Shown here in pieces: positions 19,036-28,824 of a stretch of 64,000 bases of DNA. The stretch spans positions 212,501 through 276,500 of the forward strand of contig JAEMWC010000165.1 in NCBI GenBank assembly GCA_016490735.1, in the 5' to 3' direction. Position numbers and translations under genes: made by a program. The DNA comes from Pachyseris speciosa (lineage: Eukaryota; Cnidaria; Anthozoa; Scleractinia; Pachyseridae). The notes under the pieces were generated by a model. That model was not told where the DNA came from, made no database searches, and was given only the letters and a program-made list of their open reading frames with translations. The first letter of the stretch is position 1. Each line of letters starts with the position of its first letter.

Positions 19036-20317
19036 TTACATAGATCTCAGAATTAATTTTCCATCAGTCTTTCTCATCTCAATATCCTGTTCATACAGCA
19101 CAAGTGCATACACACTGTAATCAGCATTTGTCGCACCACTCAAAGTGTATTTGAAAGTCAGTTTTGTCATTCCATCTTTAATATCCTGTTTCTGTTTTGT
19201 CAGATCGAAATAAACAAAAGGGAATATTGTACCGAAATTGCCCCTGTTGAGAAGGGTACTTTCACTAAAATCGTTTACAGCTTGAACATATTTCAAAACA
19301 TCTCTAATACTCTTGTTGGTTCTGTTGATGGTTTATAACGAAGCTCTGGATAATCATTTCCGTTGCCAACTTCAAGATAACAATCAGTCAAAGTTCGGTT
19401 ATTTGCAACTGAGAATGTGTTGTATAAGAATTTATTGGCTGTCTGATCAGAATCATTGGCATCATTGATGATGAATACAAAGACATGCCTGGGTTTGTTT
19501 ATTCCTGTGGAAATACGGAAATTGGCTGTCTGCTGTCTTGTTGAATTGCCTCTCTCAATCAGTTCTCTCATGTAAGTCCACTTTCTGTTGTCAAGATACT
19601 TGCTCATGTATAAGGACTTTCCCGCAGAATTAAAACAATGCGAGGAACTATTAGCTGGAATTTAGTTAGTACCACACGGCAATCATCAGCAGCTTGCCAA
19701 ATCAAATTGGCATCACTCTCAAGTGTCAATTTCACCTCTATTTTTGAGTTAGGCATGAGTTCATCCCAAAAGCTCTTGAAAAAACCGTATCTGTTCAATG
19801 CTATCTCTGCATTTACTTCACCACCATCATTAAGCAAAGCTTTACGATCTGAGAATCCTTTGTTATAAGCAGCTTGTGCCACTCTGTTTTCAGCACCTCT
19901 GCTGGTGTCAAGATAGAAGAACTCATTGGTTCCCTGACTTACAGCATAACCCTGTGAATACTCAAGCAATGACTTAATATTTGTGGCTTGGTTTGCATCA
20001 CGGCATTCATAAACATCAAGACCATTCATTTTTACATTAATGGTGTTAATAAGAGCGTGAACTGAATTAACAATACCATTTCGATCTGCAGCAGCAATGT
20101 CAGCTCCATCTGCAAGCTTATTTTCTTTGAAAATAACATTGAAACGGGCATTATACCAGTCAAATGGTGTAGTCTCTCCACTGTTATCAACAATGAAACG
20201 GTAGCCTGTTTTCCTCTGATGTTCATTGTTTGCTACTATAGTATTGAGTGCTGTCTCTAGTTCGAACACTACATCTTCATATCTTTCGATATATTTTGAG
20301 TTACGATAGTTTGACAT
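19036..20317 (-). CDS. MCP: Major capsid protein (double jelly-roll type), broken by two frameshifts
   Basis: Forms the icosahedral shell. Three consecutive ORFs on one strand make one protein: 20317-19604 (RYEDVVFELETALN..., KFQLIVPRI), 19607-19293 (KWTYMRELIERGNSTRQQ, INKPRHVFVFIINDAND) and 19296-19036 (FGTIFPFVYFDLTKQKQDIKDG, SVYALVLYEQD). Each segment matches successive parts of Polinton capsid proteins. The frame changes at about 19632-19635 and 19306-19307, both in T-runs of the coding strand and each consistent with one lost base. So it is either a recent null allele or a sequence error. A TCTAAC box lies 15 bases before the ATG. Confidence 0.9.
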
Positions 20318-20328
20318 ATATTATTGTG

Positions 20329-20574
20329 TTAGATAAAAGTTATTTTACGAGATCGACCTCTCTTTCTTTTGATTAAACCACCAGTCTGGCTCACACTCTC
20401 AGTTCCACTCTTGTTTCTCTTTTTCTTGCTTAAAAGTTCTATGATTTTGTCACCGGCTTTTTTGCCAGCATGTTCACCAATTGTTGTTGCTGCTTTTTTT
20501 CCAGCTGTTTTGATCATATCAGTCACAATACCTTCACCATGTTGTTCATATTTTTTAAACTCAAACCGTTTCAT
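20329..20574 (-). CDS. Small basic core-like protein
   Basis: 81 aa, ATG start. Lys/Arg-rich with GKKAATTIGEHAGKKAGDKIIELL and a C-terminal IKRKRGRSRK cluster; no cysteines. Small basic proteins next to capsid genes often condense DNA in the particle, as adenoviral core proteins do; that role is inferred. It is 11 bases from the capsid gene start and preceded by a CCTAAT variant of the TCTAA box. Confidence 0.65.
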   Translation of the reverse strand: MKRFEFKKYEQHGEGIVTDMIKTAGKKAATTIGEHAGKKAGDKIIELLSKKKRNKSGTESVSQTGGLIKRKRGRSRKITFI

Positions 20575-20587
20575 ATACTATTAGGTT

Positions 20588-21373
20588 TTATAATTCCACA
20601 CTTCTCAAGAACAACTCAATATACCAATCTATCCCATTTAAATCGACTGGAGCTCTAGAAGAGTCTGTGACATAAAAGCGTATTGAGCTGATATTATGTG
20701 TTGAGACAGGATTCCATGAAAGAAAACGAGGTTTGTAAGTGAAAGGTAAACTTCTGACTAGATTTGTGACTGGAATAACAGCGATTGTATTTGTGCTATT
20801 TCCATCAACAATGCTATCTATCACCAAATCACAATTGATATAAATTTCATCTACTCCTCTTGTAATGTCAGGTAGATTTGTTCCATATTCTCTGGCTGAA
20901 ACTAATTTTGAATCGAAACCGATAAGTTTTCTGAAATCATTATTTCTGAGATCCACACGATAATTTTCATTGAGTTCAATCAAAATGCGGTATGTTGATA
21001 AAACGAAAGTTATATTAATACCATACTTGAATTTTGATTTGTCTGTTTCAGATGGATTCAGTACATGGCTATTTTTTCTCATATACTCATGAATGTAACT
21101 ATTGATATCGTCGTATGAATACATCCCGTTAACGAATGTTATTGTTTCCCAGTTTACACCTTTGTCATAGCTGTATTTAATTTGATTATTCCCAAAAATA
21201 TCTCTGATATTGTACCAACTGTATGTCATATTGATGACATTCACAGCCATTTCATATTTCAAATCATTCGTTAATTTAAGAGGTGTATTGAATCTTTTTT
21301 CAAAATCATGACTCTTGCTGACACCAATTTTGTCTCTGTTTTTACTGTTGAATCGTAATGAAATTTCTGTCAT
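20588..21373 (-). CDS. mCP: Minor capsid (penton) protein
   Basis: 261 aa, ATG start, intact. Rich in beta strands: ISLRFNSKNRDKI at the start, YEMAVNVINMTYSWYNI, NISSIRFYVTDSSRAPVDLNGIDWYIELFL at the end. This layout is that of the single jelly-roll penton of Polintons, which closes the five-fold vertices. Located between the core-like and coiled-coil genes, with a TCTAAT box upstream. Confidence 0.85.
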   Translation of the reverse strand: MTEISLRFNSKNRDKIGVSKSHDFEKRFNTPLKLTNDLKYEMAVNVINMTYSWYNIRDIFGNNQIKYSYDKGVNWETITFVNGMYSYDDINSYIHEYMRKNSHVLNPSETDKSKFKYGINITFVLSTYRILIELNENYRVDLRNNDFRKLIGFDSKLVSAREYGTNLPDITRGVDEIYINCDLVIDSIVDGNSTNTIAVIPVTNLVRSLPFTYKPRFLSWNPVSTHNISSIRFYVTDSSRAPVDLNGIDWYIELFLRSVEL

Positions 21374-21413
21374 ATACTTTTACATTAGATATTTCATCAT
21401 TATTTTATTTAGC

Positions 21414-22187
21414 TCACCGGTTTTTCAGGATTCCCAGTCTGTTCAATGTATGCAATATATTTGTGAATTCATTTCTTACACCCATGCTATTGTTGCCGGC
21501 TGAAATAGATCCACCAAGCAACTGTAAACGTGAAAGCATGTCACCCAAAAATGCGCCCCTTGAACCCATTCCTTTCCCTGTTTTGTATTTGTAAGAAGCT
21601 AATACATCATCAATCGTTTCTCTGTATTTCTTCAAAGCTTGTATTTCTCTGTCAAAAGATTCTTTTTTTTCTGCACTCATTGATTTTTTTTTTCTTCTTC
21701 CCATATCCTTGGCAATTTCTGCAGATTTCACCCTTTCCTCGACAAGTTTTTGTGGGGTGACTTGAGTCAAATCGCTTGGTTTCAAAAGATTGTTATTTTT
21801 TAATATAATTCTGTCATCTTTATCGAAATAGTTATCGATCGATAATATGTTGGGTGTCCGATCCTCTTTTTCAGGTGCTTCAATTGTCAAAGGAAGTTCC
21901 GTTCCCATTGTAATTGCTCTGCGATTAGCTTCAATAATATCATCAAGTCCTTGTGTTAAAGCCTGTTGATTTTTTTTCAACTGTTTAATAACTTCATCCT
22001 GTTTTTTGTCGACACTTTCTTTCACACTCTTCTGGACATCAATAGAGGGTTTCAGCAATTCTGATGTTGTATCATATGCATCCTGTTTTCTGTATTCATA
22101 AGTCTTGATAACATCACGAACTTCTCTTGTTTTGTTTCCAGCTTCAATTCCACTTTTTAGAAGCCTTTTCATTCGTTCTATATCCAT
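21414..22187 (-). CDS. Coiled-coil structural protein
   Basis: 257 aa from the ATG at 22187 (the upstream TTG-initiated reading is ignored). Long helical region with KSVKESVDKKQDEVIKQLKKNQQALTQGLDDII, then an acidic linker, a basic GRRKKKS patch and a Gly-rich part with GKGMGSRGAFLGDML. It has no enzymatic motif. Its place beside penton and ATPase suggests a virion scaffold or cement protein (inference). A TCTAAC box lies upstream; the gene is divergent from the ATPase with only about 36 bases between start codons. Confidence 0.68.
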   Translation of the reverse strand: MDIERMKRLLKSGIEAGNKTREVRDVIKTYEYRKQDAYDTTSELLKPSIDVQKSVKESVDKKQDEVIKQLKKNQQALTQGLDDIIEANRRAITMGTELPLTIEAPEKEDRTPNILSIDNYFDKDDRIILKNNNLLKPSDLTQVTPQKLVEERVKSAEIAKDMGRRKKKSMSAEKKESFDREIQALKKYRETIDDVLASYKYKTGKGMGSRGAFLGDMLSRLQLLGGSISAGNNSMGVRNEFTNILHTLNRLGILKNR

Positions 22188-22223
22188 ATACAATTGTGTT
22201 AGACTAATCTAAACTATTTACAT
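22188..22223. promoter_or_regulatory. Divergent promoter with TCTAA boxes for the coiled-coil and ATPase genes
   Basis: The gap of about 36 bases holds GTTAGACTAATCTAAAC: one TCTAA in each direction, each about 12-16 bases from the start codon it faces. Such compact paired boxes fit a bidirectional late promoter. Confidence 0.55.
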
Positions 22224-22862
22224 ATGGAAATCCCTAATTATGATATTCAGGGTTTAAAGAATTCATTCAGACAGTTGTATCCGTATATGCCAAAAGATAC
22301 ATTTAGAATGTTATTGGCTGGTAATTCTGGATCTGGAAAGACAACATTGTTCATGCATGTGATTATGGAACCATTGGTTTATTATGATCAGATACATCTT
22401 TATGCAAAAAATTTAGATCAAGACAAATATCAATATCTTCGGAAAGTAATGGATGAAATAAGCAGTCACATTGGATATCCTGCCTTGGTTTGCAGTCAAG
22501 AAGAGATATTACCAGTTGAACAAATAAAAGACACAAATTTGCAGCGATTGGTTGTTTTTGATGATTTCGTGACTGACAAGAAACAAGATCAGATAATCAG
22601 CTATTTCATTCAGGGAAGACACAAGAACTGTTCAGTCATATATCTCACACAGTCATTCTATGGCTGTCCAAAATCAATCAGACTCAATTGCAGTCACTTC
22701 TGCCTTTATGATTTCCCATCCTCAAGAGAAAGGAACTTGATTGCACAAGAACTTGGAATCGACAAGAAGAAATACATTGAAGCAACCAAGAAACCATATT
22801 CCTTCTGTTATGTTGACAAGCCGATGAAGACAATCAAGAGGAATTTTTATGGTGCTGTTTAA
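22224..22862 (+). CDS. ATP: FtsK/HerA-type DNA packaging ATPase
   Basis: Pumps the genome into the capsid. 212 aa, ATG start, intact. Walker A GNSGSGKTT (33-41), Walker B RLVVFDDF (around 111-118), and a SVIYLTQSFYGCPKSIR sensor segment. Size and motifs are typical for Polinton ATPases. First gene of the rightward block; divergent from the coiled-coil gene. Confidence 0.95.
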   Translation: MEIPNYDIQGLKNSFRQLYPYMPKDTFRMLLAGNSGSGKTTLFMHVIMEPLVYYDQIHLYAKNLDQDKYQYLRKVMDEISSHIGYPALVCSQEEILPVEQIKDTNLQRLVVFDDFVTDKKQDQIISYFIQGRHKNCSVIYLTQSFYGCPKSIRLNCSHFCLYDFPSSRERNLIAQELGIDKKKYIEATKKPYSFCYVDKPMKTIKRNFYGAV

Positions 22863-22878
22863 TCTAATCTAATATTAT

Positions 22879-22953
22879 ATGGCAATCAATAATTTCCAAA
22901 ATGTTGAAAAACAGGAGAATCCAAAAACAGAAAGAATCGAAAAATTAATCTAA
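22879..22953 (+). CDS. Putative 24-residue peptide
   Basis: ATG 22879 to TAA 22953, hydrophilic (MAINNFQNVEKQENPKTERI...). It is preceded by a doubled TCTAA box and sits between ATPase and fibre, so it may be a tiny late gene or just leader sequence for the fibre gene. No homology recognised. Confidence 0.3.
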   Translation: MAINNFQNVEKQENPKTERIEKLI

Positions 22954-22965
22954 TAAGATTGTATA

Positions 22966-25900
22966 ATGGGAGTTTTTAATGCTCAAATTAATCAAGATAA
23001 AACTGAAACTGGTGAAAGAGGCCCAGCTGGTCCAATTGGTCCCAAAGGTGAAAAAGGTGATAGAGGTGATAGAGGTCCAAAAGGTAATACAGGTGCAATT
23101 GGTCCACAAGGAGCTACTGGAGCTGTTGGTCCCAAAGGTGATGGATTCAAATTAACACAAGATGGTAATTATGACATTGAAAATAAACGTTTGACAAATA
23201 TTGATGATCCAGTAAATCATTATGATTCTACTAACTTGGGATATGTTAATGATGCTGTTTTATCAATTGAAGGAACGCGTGTTAATCCATTTAAATTTCT
23301 TCTTGAAGATATATCAAAAACATTTATTCTTAGAAATGCGAATAATCTGCGATTAGAAGACTATGATAAAAGCCCATACAATTTCAATAAAAAAGCCTTG
23401 TCTTTTGTCATTCCTTCTGTTGGTCTTACAACTGTTCTTCGTTTTGATCTGACACAATTGGAAGTTTCAAAGTACACTTTAGTTGTTGAGTTTGATACTG
23501 ATGGTAACCCAAACAATGCAACAGTTGATGACGACAATCTGTCATCTAATTTAATTGAAAGAAAGGATTCAATAAAAAGAGCATTTCCAAAGACTCATCT
23601 TGTTGATGGTTATCTCAAAAGAATATTCTTCCTTGAAAAAACAAGTCATGGTTCCACATCAATGGAGTTATTGTTGATTTCACCATATTTACAAAATAAT
23701 GCCAAACATCATGTCATAGTTTATGGTGTTTATGGATTTTCTAATATCATTTTATCACATATTCACGATCCTGTTTTTGAAATTGAAAACGGTAATGTTG
23801 CATTCGATGGTAAAATTGACATGAAATTAAACAAAATCATCAACCTGCAGGATAACCCCTCAAACCCACAAGACGCTGTAAACAAATCTTACGTTGATAA
23901 TAAAACAGCTGATTTCCTTAATAAAAACACTGGTGGTGTAATTTATGCACCTGTCAGCATGAATAGAAATGATCTGTTTGGCATACCAGATAACCCAATA
24001 TTCGGTTATTCAGCTGTAAATAGAAACTATGTGAACAATAATTTTTTGAAACTAAATGGAAGTGTTGCGATGACTTCTGATTTGAATCTTGGAGGTAACA
24101 AATTGACTAATGTATCAACACCAACTGCAAACGATGATACAGCCACAAAGGGCTATGTTGATACTGAAATTGCTGGAATTACTGGCATTGATGTTTCACC
24201 ATTTCTTAAAAAAGATGGAAGTGTTGCAATGACTGGTGATCTTGACATGGGTGACAATAAAATAACAAATGTTGAGACTCCAACTTCTGACAAAGATTCT
24301 GCCAACAAAAAGTATGTTGATGACCTTATTTTATCAGCATCTGGTACCCAACGCAACCCATTCGCTTTTCTGTTAAAAGACAAATCCAAGTCTTCTGCAG
24401 TCAGTGGTGTGGAAAACCTTCAAATTGAGAATTTTGACAGATCACCTTATCACATAAACAAGTCGTCATTGTCTTTTTTCATCAAACGAAGAGGCAACTT
24501 TACATCCAAAATTCGTTTTAATGTTTCATCATTGAGTAATGGACGTTACACATTTGTTACTGAGTTTTACTCACCATCAGACCCAAGAAGTGCAGCAATC
24601 AGTTTAACCCTTCCAACAATTAACATGCGTGACGCTGGACAGTCATTTCAAAAATCTTTTACTAGAACTCCACACGTTGATGGTTATATTAAAATTCTTT
24701 TCCAGATAGAAAAAACAAGTGGTGGGCAAGCGGTAATACAGGTGGAACTTTCCAGCACAGCTCCTGCGTCTAACACCAAAACACATATCATCGTTTATGG
24801 GGCCTATGGCTTTCATACCAACTTGTCTTACTTTGTCCATGACCCAGCTTATGAAATTGAAAACGGTCATGTTGCGTTTGGTAGTAATGTTGACATGAAA
24901 TTAAACAAAATCCTCAACCTGCATGATAACCCCTCAAACCCACAAGACGCTGTGAACAAAAAGTATGTTGATGCTGAAATTGCTGGTATTGATGTTTCTC
25001 AATTTCTTAAAAAAGATGGAAGTGTTATAATGACCGGCAATCAGGATTTTGGGGGTTTATTATTAGAGGTCATGGGATAGGAAACCAACCAGCAGATCTT
25101 GTGAATAAATCGTATATTGACACTAATCTCGCATCAAAAAGCAGTATCGGTCAAACTCTACTTCGAGATGGAACACAAGAAATGACTGCTAATTTAAATC
25201 TTGCTGGTAACAAAGTGATCAACTGTGCAACACCAACTGCTAACACAGATGCTGCCAACAAAAGATATGTTGACCAGGCCCCTTTTCTTAAACTTGTCGG
25301 AGGTCAAATGGCTGGTGATATTGACATGGGTGATAACACACTCGCAAACTTAAAAGAAGGAACAAATAAAACCGATGCCGTAAATTTAGATCAATTAGAA
25401 AAAAGTCATATTTCATCTGCTTCTCATCCAAAGAATGTTTTCAAATATTTGATGAATGATATCGATGAAATTAGCACTGAATATGGCTTGACAGTTAATG
25501 GATATGTCAATTTACCTCGGTCACCACATTTGATTTCAAAAAAGGTCATTGATATAGACTTGGACAGAGAAGGTGATTCATCATATATAGCCATGATTGG
25601 TTTCAATTTATATCCTTTGAGGGATGGAAAATACACTTTCATTCTTGAATGGTTGTTTCCTGATTATGATGGTATGTCTTTCAGTGGATTTGCATTTAAT
25701 TCTGATGGTGGAATAACTATCCATAAAATAGTAACAAAGAAATTTGACAACAGAAATGAAGATCATTCCAGACATTTGTTGTGGATTGAGAAACCTTCTT
25801 CAAGTTCACCACCTGAATATTTGTATTGTACGATTCATATTAATGCTAACCCAACTTATCCTGTCAAATATAATGTCCATTGTGTTGTTTATGGTGTTGA

Positions 25901-26648
25901 AGGTGAATTAGCAGACGTTCCATCAAGTGTTTACGACTTCTCTGAACCTTTCAAAATCGTGAATGAGGAAATACAATTACAAACTGATTTGGATTTGAAT
26001 GGTTTTGATGTGAAAGAAAATGAAAATTGGTTGTTTGGTGGAGACAATGGTGAATTGACAATGCTAAATAATATTAATATGAACAGCTATTTAATAAAAG
26101 AGGCTAAACTTGGTGGTGATTTAAATCTAAATGGCTATAGAATTCATAATAATAGTTTGAATCTATTTCGTTCAAGTGTTACAGGTGTAATTATGGAAAC
26201 AGCTTTCGATCTCGGAGGATTTGCGCTTTACAGGCCGAAATTAGGAGGTGATCTAAATTTGAATGGGAATAATATAATTGGTCAAATACAATATTTAAAT
26301 TGCTTTGTCAAAGCCAATCGAGGACATGATAAGAATGTTTTAAAGCCTGTATTGATAAATGGCTCTGAATTTTTAGTTATTCACAACAATAACTTTCATA
26401 GTAAGAATATGTATGTATTACAAGGAACAAAACCCGGAATATTCTACTTCAAGACAAAAGCTGAAGGTGGTGGGCCTTTGCCATTACCAGCGACAATTTT
26501 TGAATACAGACATTCTTCTATGAGTAGAAACATCACAACGGCCAACGTCAATAAATCATTATCGAGAGGCTATTTAATCATTGATTATTCACATCCTAAT
26601 ACAGGTGCATTTGATACAACATTCACACTTGAAGTGGTCATGAATTAA
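22966..26648 (+). CDS. Large fibre protein: collagen-like stalk and phage-like shaft repeats, one frameshift
   Basis: Two ORFs (22966-25080 and about 25060-26648) form one gene of about 1220 codons. Residues about 16-60 are a Gly-X-Y collagen-like stalk (GERGPAGPIGPKGEKGDRG). Then come repeated shaft units of the form DLNLGGNKLTN-x-PT-x-DTATKGYVD, as in phage tail fibres. Three large domains of about 190 residues each start near NPFKFLLED, NPFAFLLKD and NVFKYLMND and end near the xDMKLNKI/DLNGFD motifs. Trimeric attachment fibre is the natural reading (inference). The frame changes near 25051-25058, after a G5T3 run, with one base apparently missing. TCTAAT box before the ATG. Confidence 0.8.
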
Positions 26649-26665
26649 TCTAAATTAATATTATA

Positions 26666-26899
26666 ATGGGAGTTTTCAGAGGTATTTCATCAATGACACC
26701 AGTTGGAACAGGATCAATTTCAGCAACATTGACTAGTAGTGCACAAGAAATGTTTATTGGTTGTCAAGTTCATACAGATGGTTCTGCAATTAATTTTTGT
26801 GAAATGGATCTTTATGCTTTTGCTGTTTGGCAGAAATCACTAACTAACCAAGAACTGAGAAATATGTATCGTTTCATTGAAGATTATTTTGATCTTTAA
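26666..26899 (+). CDS. Short fibre/adhesin C-terminal-like protein
   Basis: 77 aa, ATG start with the same ATGGGAGTTTT leader as the large fibre gene and the same TCTAA box. The C terminus AFAVWQKSLTNQELRNMYRFIEDYF resembles the last strand-helix of LamG/concanavalin-like lectin domains. It may be a second, shortened fibre or a detached tip. Weak call on function. Confidence 0.5.
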   Translation: MGVFRGISSMTPVGTGSISATLTSSAQEMFIGCQVHTDGSAINFCEMDLYAFAVWQKSLTNQELRNMYRFIEDYFDL

Positions 26900-26922
26900 A
26901 TTTTTGTCTAAACAACTGATAT

Positions 26923-27342
26923 ATGAAAGACTTATTGAGATATGTATCTTATGTTTTCAAGATTTACAAAAAAGACTACCCCAATTTAGATGATTCTATA
27001 TTAAAATCCTGTCTTGCATACAAATTTTTATACCACAAGCATTTCGAAGGATATATTACTATAGATGATATCATAAAATCTCACGCAGACATAGGCCTTA
27101 TTGGTCCCGGAAGCGGTTGTTTATCAAACTTCTTAGAACATACTCTTGGTTGGATTGATGTATTACAGACTCATGCTATCCTCCATGATGCATATGGAAG
27201 ATTTTACAATGATTATTCATTGGGCCGTGGATATAGTTATGCCATATCTAAGCACCTCACAACAAAGCGAAGAAAAATATCTCCATTATGCGGCCAGATG
27301 TCAGGAATACTGTATTGTATTTTTAATAGAATTATTGTATAA
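26923..27342 (+). CDS. Possible second PLA2-like protein
   Basis: 139 aa, ATG start. The central GPGSGC followed by DVLQTHAILHDAYGRFYNDY resembles a phospholipase A2 Ca-loop plus His-Asp helix (HD at 88-89). No signal peptide or multiple disulfides. It lies after the fibre genes with a TCTAAAC box. An enzyme for membrane penetration is a guess; it could also be a non-enzymatic relative. Confidence 0.45.
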   Translation: MKDLLRYVSYVFKIYKKDYPNLDDSILKSCLAYKFLYHKHFEGYITIDDIIKSHADIGLIGPGSGCLSNFLEHTLGWIDVLQTHAILHDAYGRFYNDYSLGRGYSYAISKHLTTKRRKISPLCGQMSGILYCIFNRIIV

Positions 27343-27837
27343 ATGATATATATGAAAGAGCGAAAAAGCATATTCAGCTGGAATCATATTTCAGATGAAT
27401 TAACAGAAGATCAGGTAAATGAATTAAAATCCTATTACCGAACATATCACAGAAAGTGTTGGGCTCATAAACAGGCGGTTAAACGGTTCAAAAAATGGAA
27501 ATTAGCTGGTAATTCAGCGTCTATTATATTTGCAACAGGTGGTCTTGCTGCAAGCGTGGCAACTGGTGGTGTTAGTTTGGTAGCCATCAGTACAGCATCA
27601 CTTTTGATACAAGGGTGGATGAAGCATAAAAACCTAGATTTGAAAATCCAAAATTGCACATATGCTTATCAAAGCTATCAACATCTACTCAATTCAATAA
27701 AAGACAAGTTGAGAAGTGGTGATTTTGATGCTTCAAGTATACAAATCTCAATGAAGAATATCGATGATTATGTGACTGACAATAGTCCAATTATTGATAA
27801 GTACCTACTGAAATATGATGAAAAATTCACTGCTTGA
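27343..27837 (+). CDS. Two-helix membrane protein with flanking coiled helices
   Basis: 164 aa. A basic helical N part (QVNELKSYYRTYHRKCW) is followed by a hydrophobic hairpin NSASIIFATGGLAASVATGGVSLVAISTASLLIQGW, then an amphipathic helical C part. The topology (helix, two short membrane helices, helix) recalls SLATT-like two-TM proteins and matches the Mav2 protein at 43729-44361. Its last 11 bases overlap, tail to tail, the zinc-ribbon gene. Role unknown; membrane or pore-forming function is inferred. Confidence 0.55.
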   Translation: MIYMKERKSIFSWNHISDELTEDQVNELKSYYRTYHRKCWAHKQAVKRFKKWKLAGNSASIIFATGGLAASVATGGVSLVAISTASLLIQGWMKHKNLDLKIQNCTYAYQSYQHLLNSIKDKLRSGDFDASSIQISMKNIDDYVTDNSPIIDKYLLKYDEKFTA

Positions 27838-28390
27838 TAATACGAATAATCTTATCAAATCTCAACAATAGAATCTCAACCCAATATTGATCATAAAATT
27901 TTAATGTCTTCTTTGATCTTGTAACTATTATTTCATCAAATGGTAGATCAAGCATTATGAATATTTGCTTAAGCATAAATTTGGTGCTTATCATTCTTTT
28001 ACGATTCTTATTCACCGAAGGGATGATAGTGTCTATCTCTTCGAATATTTTCAATATTTTACCCTTATCTTTTACTGAAATTTGAAATCTATTCTTGCAA
28101 CATATACCATTTATCACATTTTCAATATGGTACTTCCGGTGATATACAGATTTTCGCCGTATTTTATACATATTATTATGAAAGTCAACGTACTCCTTAC
28201 AATAGTCATAGCCGTGGACTGAACCACAATTTAGACAAACATTTTCACCATCATCATTAAACATTTTCTGTTTATCACAGCAAGGTGCTTTCACACTTTT
28301 AACAACTTTGACCAATAGCTGATCACAAAAAGGACATGTCAACTCCCCCATATTCTTCAATTCATTGTGGATTACTAAATTACAACTCAT
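27827..28390 (-). CDS. Zinc-ribbon protein, possibly a late transcription factor
   Basis: 187 aa, ATG start. N-terminal CPFC...CCDKQ...ENVCLNCGSVHGYDY gives two Cys pairs like a TFIIB/VLTF3 zinc ribbon. Then comes VYHRKYHIENVINGI and a helical C-terminal half. DNA viruses of the NCLDV/virophage group use such proteins as late transcription factors; with the TCTAA boxes of this element that role fits well, but it is inference. Its own ATG follows an ATAATATAG box (the early-type box), consistent with expression before the virion genes. Confidence 0.65.
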   Translation of the reverse strand: MSCNLVIHNELKNMGELTCPFCDQLLVKVVKSVKAPCCDKQKMFNDDGENVCLNCGSVHGYDYCKEYVDFHNNMYKIRRKSVYHRKYHIENVINGICCKNRFQISVKDKGKILKIFEEIDTIIPSVNKNRKRMISTKFMLKQIFIMLDLPFDEIIVTRSKKTLKFYDQYWVEILLLRFDKIIRIIKQ

Positions 28391-28433
28391 CTATATTATA
28401 TGAGATATTATTTCTTTATGCAGCTAACACATC

Positions 28434-28818
28434 ATAGGCGATGACTCATTCCCTGTTTTCCGAGAATGTCACGCTTGGTGATTTTTCCGAGAATGTCACG
28501 CATTATAATAAACTATAGATGAAGTGTGCTGACCTTGGTTCCATCAGATTGAACAACTATAGATTCCATCAGATTGAACAACTATAGATTCCATCAAATT
28601 AAATAACTATATATTCCATCAAATTAAATAACTATATATTCCATCAAATTAAATAACTATATATTCCATCAAATTAAATAACTATATATTCCAGAATACG
28701 AGACCAAAGTGCTGACCTTGGTTCCATCAGATTGAACAACTATAGTTTTTCCAAAATACGAGATCATTTTGCTAAAACACCCCATTTTTGATCTGGTACC
28801 CCCAAACACTATACTACT
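28434..28818 (-). repeat. Mav1 right terminal inverted repeat (385 bp)
   Basis: Inverted copy of the left TIR with the same two plus four tandem units. The element ends ...CACTATACTACT before the CAAGCA duplication. Confidence 0.95.
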
Positions 28819-28824
28819 CAAGCA
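28819..28824. repeat. Right target-site duplication of Mav1 (CAAGCA)
   Basis: Second copy of the 6-bp duplication; it pairs with 9629-9634. Confidence 0.95.

Larger units (their letters stand above)
9635..28818. mobile_element. Complete Maverick/Polinton element (Mav1), 19,184 bp
   Basis: Bounded by 385-bp terminal inverted repeats (starting AGTAGTATAGTG) that appear identical, with a 6-bp target duplication outside. It encodes the Polinton set: protein-primed DNA polymerase B, retroviral-type integrase with chromodomain, adenain-like protease, packaging ATPase, major and minor capsid proteins. Accessory genes are a Bro-N/nuclease fusion, a parvovirus-type PLA2 domain, a collagen/phage-like fibre and a zinc-ribbon protein. 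Order: replication genes leftward at the left end, capsid genes leftward in the middle, ATPase and fibres rightward at the right. The identical TIRs suggest recent insertion or conversion, yet several genes show single-base breaks. Confidence 0.97.

Noticed and set aside
27343..27837. Calling the two-TM protein a toxin
   Set aside because: Topology alone is not enough; no motif or antitoxin partner was seen.
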